This document shows positions 8,007-17,700 of a DNA stretch of 20,510 nucleotides, piece by piece (position 1 is the first letter of the stretch; each line of letters opens with the position of its first letter). The translations under genes and the position numbers were made by a program. Under the pieces are notes generated by a model that worked only from the letters and a program-made list of their open reading frames with translations, did no database searches and was not told the origin of the DNA. The DNA comes from a virus. Where the stretch lies: IMG/VR virus record IMGVR_UViG_3300006928_000142, positions 1 through 20,510 of that record; one strand, 5' to 3'.

Positions 8007-9608
8007 ATGGCATGGAACTATAATGCAAAAACTTCAACGGATTCAATGGACAGTGTAGGTTTTAAATTAGAGGCTATGATTGCTGGTATTTCAAGAATGG
8101 TTGAACTACAGGAACAATCTATAGAAAATGCTAAAAAATTAGGCAAAGAAACAGAAAAGGCTGATAAAAAAACTAAGACGTTGCTAAGAAGTGCCGCCAA
8201 TCTATCATCCAGTGATACATGGTATGGTAAAGCATGGGTAGCAGTTAGACGTATTTCTTCCCGTGTTGCTCCTGAGTTTTGGGCAATACAGAATGCTGCT
8301 GTTGGTGCTATGGACACTGTAGAATCCTATTATAAATTTCTAGATGCAAGAAAGAAAAAGAATTCTGGTGAAAAATTATCCCCTATGCAGAAAATAGCAC
8401 TAGGTATTATGGACACTAAAAAAGGCTTTGAAAAAGGAATGCAATTGGAACGTCTAAGATTAGATACTGGTATAACTAGAGATACTATAAAAGATAATGA
8501 AGAACTTGCAGAGGCTTATTTTACTGCACAGCAAAACGTTGCTGAAAAAACAGCAAGGGGTGAATTTGCGCTAGAAGATATGGAGGCTATGGAGACAGCA
8601 AAAAATCAGTTAGCGCAAGCACAAAAAATTGGTGAAGCAGTGGCTGTTGCTGAAGCAGGAGGCATGGCTAAATACAAGAGACAACTTTATAGAAAAGAGC
8701 AAGCCGCTAAGTTAGTAGAAAAATTTACTAGTATGAAAAATTTCTTTAAGGGTTTAAGAAAATTTGATTGGAAGGCATTTGGCGCACAGATTAAATTAAT
8801 TGCAGGTGCTGTTGCTAAATTTTTACTAGCGATTACATTAGTTATAGTTATATTTAAAGCACTTAATTTAGGTAAATTACTTCTTGCGATTGGTAAGGGG
8901 ATATATGAATTTGGTGTAAAAGTAGTAGAAGGAATACTAATACTTATTGATGGTTTCGGAACGTTGATAGGTGGATTTATTGATTTATATAATGCGGTAG
9001 ATACATTTATGGAAGAAGGTAACTGGCAACCTATATTAGATGCTATAATTAAAATAGTTACTGGTGCCGGGCTTATACTTTGGGGTCTAATTAGCACATT
9101 GATAGTACCCATACTTGTGGGTATATGGGAGTTCCTTTCTTCAGCATTTACGGATTGGTTATCTTCTACTGCGGATGATGTTGAAGGAGGATTTAATAAA
9201 GCCTTATCTATTGGATTGAACATACTTACTATTATTGGTTCTATTGCTGCGTTTATATATTTTCTTCCGTCAGTAATGTTAGGTCTACTAGCGGCTGCCT
9301 CTGTTGCCCTTGTTGGAACATTAATACAAGGATTTATTCCGGGTAGGGCGATGGGTGGTCCCGCGTCAGGTTTAACTTTAGTAGGTGAAAGAGGTCCGGA
9401 ATTAGTATCTTTACCAACAGGTTCTACAGTATATAGTAATTCAGATTCAAAGAGAATGGCTACAGGTAATACTAATAATATCACAGTTAATGTTCAAGGC
9501 CGTATTGGTGCGTCCGATACAGAACTACGAGATATAGCACAAAAGATTGGGCGCATGGTTAATATGGAAGTTAATCGCACTACAGCAAGTAGAACGAGGG
9601 GAGCATAA
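8007..9608 (+). CDS. Tail tape measure protein
   Basis: This 533-residue protein sets tail length and is later ejected with or before the DNA. Residues 15-230 are helical and charged with coiled-coil character (FKLEAMIAGISRMVELQEQ and several Ala/Glu/Lys helices). About residues 264-445 hold a series of hydrophobic membrane-like segments (264-286, then around 290-335, 350-380 and 405-445), as is common in tape measure proteins. The C-terminus carries the family's recognisable end: GGPASG then LVGERGPEL at about residues 458-466, followed by LPTGSTVY. The gene follows the frameshifted chaperone, as expected. Using the general rule of about 1.5 angstrom per residue, the tail would be roughly 80 nm, which is short. 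I see no lysozyme, M23 or NlpC/P60 peptidoglycan-cutting motif. The start is fixed by a strong GGTGA site, and the end overlaps the next gene as TAATG. Confidence 0.88.
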   Translation: MAWNYNAKTSTDSMDSVGFKLEAMIAGISRMVELQEQSIENAKKLGKETEKADKKTKTLLRSAANLSSSDTWYGKAWVAVRRISSRVAPEFWAIQNAAVGAMDTVESYYKFLDARKKKNSGEKLSPMQKIALGIMDTKKGFEKGMQLERLRLDTGITRDTIKDNEELAEAYFTAQQNVAEKTARGEFALEDMEAMETAKNQLAQAQKIGEAVAVAEAGGMAKYKRQLYRKEQAAKLVEKFTSMKNFFKGLRKFDWKAFGAQIKLIAGAVAKFLLAITLVIVIFKALNLGKLLLAIGKGIYEFGVKVVEGILILIDGFGTLIGGFIDLYNAVDTFMEEGNWQPILDAIIKIVTGAGLILWGLISTLIVPILVGIWEFLSSAFTDWLSSTADDVEGGFNKALSIGLNILTIIGSIAAFIYFLPSVMLGLLAAASVALVGTLIQGFIPGRAMGGPASGLTLVGERGPELVSLPTGSTVYSNSDSKRMATGNTNNITVNVQGRIGASDTELRDIAQKIGRMVNMEVNRTTASRTRGA

Positions 9609-10639
9609 TGACTGAAAGCGCAATAGTAGCAATTAGTATTTCTGGTTCTACAATTACTAGAGCATCTGGGAATTTTACTACCGATGGTTTTATTGTTGGG
9701 GATTTAATTAGAATTATTGCTTCAACAAATAATACTGGAACATATACTGTAAGCGAAGTAGGAACTACAACAATGGTAGTTACTCAAGCACTAATTACTG
9801 AAGGTGCTTTTTCTGGAGCAGTAATAAATTATATATTATTTAATACTGAATCCATTTCATCTAGTTCACAAGCCCCACAAACAAGAGGTATGTCTTATCA
9901 CGTTTTCTTAGATTTTAGTGCTAGGGCAGATGACGACTTAGGCTCACAATCTCCAATTACAAATAGAATTGGTCTACTGGCTGAATCTTTTAACGTACAA
10001 ACAAACAAATCAAGACCTACATTTTCTATTCCCGGAACAGCGTTAGTTACTGGTGAATCAAAAACACTATCAATTGACCTTGCAGCGGCAACTAAAACGT
10101 TTAGTATAACTGGTATTATTACCGAACAATTAATGGTTAGAAAATACCCTACTGGTGGTAAGTTAGATGAAAATAACCCACTTGCTGCTAGTGGTGAATA
10201 TCCCGGAAAGGATGGTTCAGAAGTCGCTAGAATTTTTACAGCGCAAGAAATAGCGCAATTTTTACATTCCTCATTAGATTCCTCATTCCTACAACCATAT
10301 CAAAATATTACAAATATGGCCGTACTTATTCCTAGTAGAGTTGGTTATGACTATAACTACCATACAGGTGTTGATGAAAATACCCCTGTAGAATACTTAC
10401 CACTTATCCCATATTCTTTTAAGGCTAGATACCAAGATAACCTTAGAGCAGTTACATTAGATAATTCTGAATACTTCAAACCATCCCATTCCTCATCAAT
10501 AGTTTCTCACCCTGTTGTTATCCAAAGTATTACTACAGATTTTGTGCCGGGGCAACCTTGGTTAACATTTACCATCAATGGTGAATTTATCTTCGACGTA
10601 ATGGGTAGCGCAAAGGATATATTTGGTGAAGATGCATGA
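9608..10639 (+). CDS. Putative distal tail (Dit-like) protein
   Basis: This 343-residue protein sits between the tape measure and the hub, the slot of the distal tail protein that forms the ring at the tip of the tube. Residues 1-75 form a separate beta module (STITRASGNFTTDGFIVGD then TGTYTVSEV), a pattern found in various phage virion proteins and repeated in altered form at the start of the giant hub gene. Residues from about 95 (SYHVFLDFSA) onward are beta-rich with a Gly-rich transition and an ITGIITEQL strand, followed by a helix (AQEIAQFLHSSL) and further strands ending in FTINGEFIFDVMG. This resembles tube-related folds used by Dit proteins, but sequence identity is not obvious. GAGGGG lies before the start. 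Alternative: another baseplate structural protein. Confidence 0.5.
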   Translation: MTESAIVAISISGSTITRASGNFTTDGFIVGDLIRIIASTNNTGTYTVSEVGTTTMVVTQALITEGAFSGAVINYILFNTESISSSSQAPQTRGMSYHVFLDFSARADDDLGSQSPITNRIGLLAESFNVQTNKSRPTFSIPGTALVTGESKTLSIDLAAATKTFSITGIITEQLMVRKYPTGGKLDENNPLAASGEYPGKDGSEVARIFTAQEIAQFLHSSLDSSFLQPYQNITNMAVLIPSRVGYDYNYHTGVDENTPVEYLPLIPYSFKARYQDNLRAVTLDNSEYFKPSHSSSIVSHPVVIQSITTDFVPGQPWLTFTINGEFIFDVMGSAKDIFGEDA

Positions 10640-11751
10640 ATTTAATTCCATATGCGGGAAATCAATATGGGTTAAAATTCCCAGTTCTTTGTGATGGGTA
10701 TGTTAGTGTAGATTATTCTGATAATATTGCATCAGAGGCTAGGGGTATTTGGGACCACGAAGGTAGTTTTACAGTTGAAATGTTATTCGTTCCTTACGAT
10801 GTAAACGGATATGGTTCTAATTCTCAGGCTGCAGCCACTTATGATAGGTCTATTAATGGTGACTTTGGACACCAAACTAGTCAAAAAACTATGCCTTCTA
10901 GAGAAAAAAACATCAGTACAACTACATTAGATGAAGGCTACATGCCTACAACTAATAGATTATCTCACCAAATGTGTTTATTTTCAAGTACTAATTTTAA
11001 ATTATATTTAATAAACAGCACAACAACAAATGTTAATCAACCAGCGGAGTATTATTTTGAAGCAAAATTAACTACAGGTAGTACAACTAGTACAATAAGA
11101 ACTCCTGTATTATTTAAATCAAGAAATACACATAGTATGAATGCTTCTGCTCCTACCGAGTTTAATTATATTAATAACCAAGTTCATTTGATGGATAGTG
11201 GATTTAACGCTACCTATCCTTCTTCGGCCGCATCTCCTACTACTAGTAAAATGGATATAATTGATTCAAATAATGGTAGAGCGCAAATAGGTACAAAGTT
11301 ATATAAAAGTGATGGAACTGTTATGGGTACTATTACCGCTGCTACGTATACTTCCGGTAGAGCATTACTAACATTAGATTCAAACGTAAGTTCTCTTAAT
11401 GGAGAAGATATATACATAGAAGCACCTCGAGAAATTACTTACCCGCTATCACCTCATCATGTTGGGGTTAGTTATCATAAAGCATCTAACTCTATTAATA
11501 TATTTTACAACGGTGCTAAGGTTAGTACATTAAAGCACACAGATACAAACACATTTAGTTTCGGTAATGCTGATATTACTTTAGGTCAGGATAGAACTAG
11601 TTCCTCTAAAAGATATTCACAGTTTATGGGAGAACTTCACGAAGTAGCAGTAATACGTGGTTCAAAAAATTCTATCAATACTACAACTACTTTATTACCA
11701 CAATATAATGATACGTTACTATATGTTGATTTCGAGGAGGCAGATATATGA
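10636..11751 (+). CDS. LamG / concanavalin A-like virion protein
   Basis: This 371-residue protein shows the split signature of a laminin-G/ConA-like jelly-roll. GSFTVEMLFVPYD lies at about residue 43, HHVGVSYHKASNSINIFYNG at about 274, and ITLGQDRT followed by FMGELHEVAVIRG at about 331, the last being the typical closing strands of LamG domains in phage proteins. About residues 184-268 look like an inserted small beta module (GTKLYKSDGTVMGTI). Such domains often bind glycans, so a role in receptor or cell-surface recognition at the tail tip is plausible, but a purely structural role is equally possible. No glycosidase catalytic motif is visible. The start overlaps the previous stop as ATGA, with GGTGA at 10625-10629 giving good spacing. 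Confidence 0.7.
   Translation: MNLIPYAGNQYGLKFPVLCDGYVSVDYSDNIASEARGIWDHEGSFTVEMLFVPYDVNGYGSNSQAAATYDRSINGDFGHQTSQKTMPSREKNISTTTLDEGYMPTTNRLSHQMCLFSSTNFKLYLINSTTTNVNQPAEYYFEAKLTTGSTTSTIRTPVLFKSRNTHSMNASAPTEFNYINNQVHLMDSGFNATYPSSAASPTTSKMDIIDSNNGRAQIGTKLYKSDGTVMGTITAATYTSGRALLTLDSNVSSLNGEDIYIEAPREITYPLSPHHVGVSYHKASNSINIFYNGAKVSTLKHTDTNTFSFGNADITLGQDRTSSSKRYSQFMGELHEVAVIRGSKNSINTTTTLLPQYNDTLLYVDFEEADI
11734..11740 (+). promoter_or_regulatory. Strong ribosome-binding site GAGGAGG for the giant hub gene
   Basis: GAGGAGG lies 7 bases before ATG 11748. It is the strongest Shine-Dalgarno match in the window. It sits inside the end of the LamG-like gene, ahead of an ATGA start/stop overlap. Confidence 0.75.
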
Positions 11752-14700
11752 GTTTACACGCAGTAGATACTGGACAAAGTTTACCACCGTTAATTGATGT
11801 TGTTGGTGACTTTGATGCTAGTGCTAATACTTTTAGTAGAGATAGTGGTGGAACTATTACTGGTTTAAAACAGGGAATGGTTATTACAATTACAAATGCT
11901 GTTGATGGTGGAAATAATACTAACTATACTTTAACCGCAGATGCAAGCACTACGTTAGCATTAGGAAGTGTCGCCGCTGATGAAAGTAACGACACTGTTA
12001 CAATTACTCCTATTATTGGACATAATACACCAACTAACCCTACACTAGTAGAGATAAATAGTACAGCATTAGCCGGTGATATAAACTGTTTTGAGATATA
12101 TAAAACAAGGGGTGCTGCCCCTGCTAATACTTTAAACAGTGTTTCATCATCTACTGTTAATAGATTATATCCAACCAATACTACAATAGATAGTCACCAA
12201 TCGGCTAAAAGTACAACTCCCGGATATAAAATTCATTCAGATGTTACGCTCACAAATATACTAAGTGGTTCTTCTTTGGCTACGGCTAACGATTATTTTG
12301 TATTGATTTATTCCGATAATGGTAATAAACACCATTTTGCTAAAATTACCGAAGTATTAAATTATGATAATGCTGGAGACGGCTTTGAATTTGAACCTAG
12401 ATTAAAAGAAGATATACCAGAGGGAACCAAATTCGCGGTATACAAAGGGCCTTCATCTACAAATACTGATTTAGTAGCAGTTAGTTACGGCTTAACAGGA
12501 ACAGGTGATAAACATAACCACTATGTAAATGTTAGTCGACCAACGTTTTATTTCTACAATGACCGAATAGATAACCCAATAGATAACGAACTAGCACATA
12601 ATACAAAATATGAAGTTAGGAAAAGTAGATATGATGGGTCTAGCCATGTGCATAGTAGTACTTGTTTCTTAACTAACCAATCATTCGGACCTAGATTATT
12701 AGATAAAAGTCCATACAAACAAACTGTTAAAATAGTAGATACGGCCCACACATATGATAGCACAGTTAGTGCTAGTACAACAACTCACTATACTAATTAC
12801 GCTGGTTCAGCACAAACATATACTGCCAACTTAACTAGTTGGGACACTTGTTTTTTAAATGCTAGTAGGCCAGTATATACCTTATCTGGTGGATTAGCAA
12901 GTGGAAGTCAATCTGTTGCTACTGTATATTCAGGACCATCTACACATTTATCATTTGTTGAATCACCGGAAATAACTAAAATATTAGAGAACGTATCATC
13001 AGTTAAGGTGTCTAAAACAGTTACTGTTTCGGGTAACTACGCTGAGTTAGAAATATATGACTTTGAAAAGGTTCTAGATGAAAAAATTAAAATGAATGAT
13101 GATTTTAAAGTTAGAAGCGTATTATACCAACAGAAGTTAAATAATAACTATGATGTAAATTTACCCGGTAAGGTTCACACAAATACTACTGCTGGACAGT
13201 TAGAGTTTCAAGAACTCGGTGATGAACAAGATTTAGCCCGCCTATTAGGTGATGGGGAAACTATTCGTATAGATGACTATATCTATGTGGTAGCCTCAAT
13301 AGCATCTAAATCGGCAGGAACTCAAGTAGTTACAATTGATGCATATAAAACAAAAAATGCAGCCACATTTACAACAGGGACAACAATACATGATACTCTA
13401 TCAGGCGTAAAAGCCTTTAGGAGAGCATGGTCTACGTTAAAATCTAATTTGTTAACTAACGCTAAGATAGATACTGAAGTTGCGGCTGATGGTACAATAA
13501 CTAAAAATGGTATTACTGTTACTACATCTCAAGTAGATTATAGGGATTTAAATATTGTTTTAGATGATGGTGACCTTAAGAGTTATAGATTATCTGTAGA
13601 TAAAGGAGATAAGAATAACCAATACTTTGAACTAAATGATAGTGCTTTTAATATTTATCAATATGGTAATGAAAATAGAGGAACTTCTACTGTAACAAGT
13701 AACTCTGTTAAATATATAGCGCCAATAATTAACTACGTTGGTGGTGGGGCATTTATTGATAATGTTATTTTTGATGGAACTGTTGAATATATTAATAGTA
13801 AAACTGAAAGTACGCAAATGAAATACACAATTAGTGGTAGAGATGACTTAGGTAAGTTATTAGCAAAGGTAAATAATAAAAAATACCTTTATTCCGATGA
13901 ATATGTTTATTCTACTATGAGTCCGATTAGTCAAATGACTGATACAGGTTTAGATTTGAGAGTTACATCGGGTAGCACTCTCGCTACTCAAGATGCAGGT
14001 TCCGCTAATATTAGTACATCAAGAAGGGGTAGTGGAACGTACGTTCCTTTAGAAATTGGTGATAGAATATATTATAGGTATTTATCCTCACCGAGGGAAC
14101 AGTATATTTTGTTAGGTATAGTGTCTGCAAATACCGCTACTTCTGACCCCGGAACTGGAGTAACAGTAACTGTGTCTTTAGAAACACCTCTATCAGAAGA
14201 TATATTCAGAGATGTTACTACACCAAAATTTAGTGTTACTGCACCGGGGGCGGGAACGTCACCATTCTCTATTGCTAATTCCACAGAAGCAATAGTTTAT
14301 GTGGCTAAATCAACCATTATGGCAGGTAAATCTTTATCAACAAATCAAACTGATACTGATACTCCTACTACCTTAAGAGGTAGTGCAGACAAAGGTATAA
14401 ACTTTATTTCTGGTAAAAAAATAAATGTCTATACTGGGCAGGATTCAACATCATTAGTTGGGTCAAAATCAGACACATATGTAGGATTAGATAATGAAAA
14501 CTCATTAGGTTATACTATTTCAAATACTGTTCAAATTGATTCTAATATGTCCCCGGAAGGTTTTGTTCCTTTTAACTCTGATGGTACTGAAAACAAGTTA
14601 CACACTGTTTCCTCTATGACCGAGTACGATGTAATAGATATAGAAACGTTAGATGATGGACTTAACAATATCAGCGTAGCCCCAATCATGCCCACTGTCT

Positions 14701-17700
14701 TAGGTAGGATTGATTCAAATACTGCTAGAAAATCTATTACTAACGAACAACATATTTATCTAATTAACAAAGGGGGCTTGCCCTCCGGTGGGATATTACA
14801 CCTATTAAATTCAGAAGCAATAACTAATAACGATTCTGAAAATTACCCTATATCCTTTGTAGGAAAATTAAATGATGATAACCTAGGTTCACCTAAACTA
14901 TATGCAACATATAGTACTAGATTCGGTTCTTTTATGTGGAGGTATTCATACCTTGAAGATGGTAGTATATACTATCAGGATGAAATAGGTGATAGAATAA
15001 CTAATACTGCTAAGACATCTATACTTGGTATTACTGGTCTAGATTTATATAGAGATAAAAAAGGTAATATTAGAGCCTGTCTTACTGGTGTAAGAATTGA
15101 TGGTAATGGACAAACTATCGCTTTAGGTGATGATAACTCAGTTTCTGATACAAAATTACGGGAGGGTTCTCCTGAAACTAGGGGTCCAATGCCCGTATTG
15201 GGTAGTAATTTCTATGATACAACTTTGATTCCTAGAAACTGTGATAACGCAAATCATAGTCAAGATTCTAGTAGTATTGCGAATAATGACCACGATAATT
15301 ACAGAGAAAAATACTGGGGTAGGTTATTGGCCCAAGACAGCGATGACGATAATATTTTCTATGTAGATAAGATGTTCTTTGAAGCAAATGACCCCAAAGC
15401 AATAAATACTTTTTTGTTTGCATTGGGTGATATTTATCCTGATAGTATGACTAGACCTAATCATATAGGTTACCCTGCAGCCTCACGGTCTTTTACAGAT
15501 TACTCTCTAATTTTTAAAGCCAGCGGTACTACGGTAGCAGGGATAGAGCATGATAAATATGTCGGACAATTAACATCTAAAAGACAAAATGATGCCTCTT
15601 ATGATATTTTACCAGTCAACACAAGTTCTATTTCACCTAATACTATGAAAAGATTTGGAGTAGTTAGGTTGGTAGAGATGACTATGGATTGGCATTTTAA
15701 TAATGTTGATGTAGAAAATAAAACTGATATAAATAATTATACTGCGATGCTAGATGTTCATAATAAAAAATTCCAATTGCATAATGAATTATTTAGTGCA
15801 AATGACCACCAAGTTAAATTTCATACTGCAGTATTAAATCTTGGAGCAGAATTAACTAATGGTGCTAGTAGTGTGACTTTAAATGCATCTCCAGCGGCTA
15901 CAGGTGGAAGGTCTAGTTCAGGATTAACAAGTTTACCTACTAATTATATAAATACTAGCGCAACAGTTACTGCTGTATCTGGTAATGTAATAACAATCAG
16001 TAATGGTGCTTACGGTAATGCTAGTCACTTTCACGAAGGTATGATTATTGCTAGAATTGGTAATACTGCTACGTCTGTAACTAACGAAGATAGACAATAT
16101 GCTATGATAGAGAGCGCAGCAGATAATAGTTCAAATGTAGAAATTACTCTTAAATCCGCAAGTAGTAGCGAAAATGGTCCTAACGTTCCTGAGTATGAAA
16201 AGTTATTTGACCATGCTTTGATTAACCATTCACCTGCTGACCCAAGTGTTTCTGGTGGAGATATTATACAAATAGTACCTATTGAAATTTACGCTGACCC
16301 TCTTACGGGTTCTTCTGCTACAAGTCCTAATAGAGTTTTTATAGGCACAGTTAGTGCCATAAGTGGGGCTACTATAACTTTAGGTTCTAACTATAGTGGT
16401 CCTACTATTGCTAATGGAACTGAAGTATATTTTAGCGTTGGGCCAGATTCAGTTCATCAAAGTGGGACACCTATAAATATTAAACATGATTTTAATGTAA
16501 AAATACAAGAATTCAATTCACATATTATTAGTGGTAGCGTCCAGTTTCCTTGGTTTGTAACTAATAACAATGCTGGATATAACCACAATAAAGAATTAAT
16601 ACATAATCAACTAATAAGTCCTTTATACTTAGGTAACACAAATACTAATGTTATTGCCTCGGACTATGGGCCTCTGGATGTAAATAAGGGATATTCCCCA
16701 TTTAAATCTAGTATTCAAGGATTAATTAGAAGTAGTTCTAGAGTTATTAATGAAATGTTAGTACAAGATAGTTTTACGCAAACAAACACTAGTAATACTT
16801 CCCGTCTAACGGAAGTAGAAGTTTCTGGTGGTTCTAAGATTAGAAATAATATGATAGGTTTAATTACTAGAGGTTACAAACCGAATGCGTTTTTTGAAAA
16901 TACGATGCTAAATGCTAAAAGGTCTAAAGATGTTATATTAGATTACCCATCAAATTCTTCAGATAACACAATGAATGTTAGAACTACAGGGGTTGGGTAT
17001 GCTAGTGAATTTCAGGCTGGTGCTTATCTTAACACTAAAATAGGTGTTGATTCAGATGATTTAGAAAATATAGATAAATTTGAGGCCATATATTTTCACC
17101 CAAGAAATGATGAAGATGGTGGTGGTGCTTCCGACGAATTTATTAGATTGTTAAGTAATAAGTTTAGAAGTAGTTTTGCTAGTGTAATTGCAGATGCTGC
17201 GATTCTTGTAGATGATATGGCTAACGCACAATATGGTTCAGGTAGTGTTAACTTTACAGTGGGTGATGCTTTCTTATTAGGTATGCGGGCTGACTATATT
17301 ATAGCAACTGCCGGTATGACTTTCCCAATTGTTAATTTAAGTTATCCTAAAGGTGATGGTGATAATTACTTTTATAGCACTTCTTACGGCCAAGCATATT
17401 TAGGTTCTGCTCAAACTGCTCATAGTGGAACTTCTTCGGATAACCCATACGCTGCTTTGAAGTTTGACGAATTAAGTAGATACACAAATAGTAATAAATT
17501 ACAGGACGAAGGTACAGGAGAGTTAAATTCATATTTAGGATTAACTAAGGCGGGTAACGGTATTGAAGAAAAATCATCAAGTCCGGTGCAAGACCAAAGA
17601 TTCAATGAAACCTCAATTACCGGAGCAGAAGTATACTATAAACCGGTTGTAAATTTACAGGCTGATGATGTAGGTATTGGTGGAACAATAGATATTCATG

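Noticed and set aside
8687-9484. Minus-strand open frame of 265 residues inside the tape measure gene
   Set aside because: Low-complexity mirror of the hydrophobic tape measure segments, opposite to the operon. The sense frame carries the recognisable VGERGPEL ending.
10266-10291. Short direct repeat TTCCTCATTAGATTCCTCATTCC
   Set aside because: It encodes a simple SSLDSSFL stretch in a coding frame. No larger repeat structure surrounds it.
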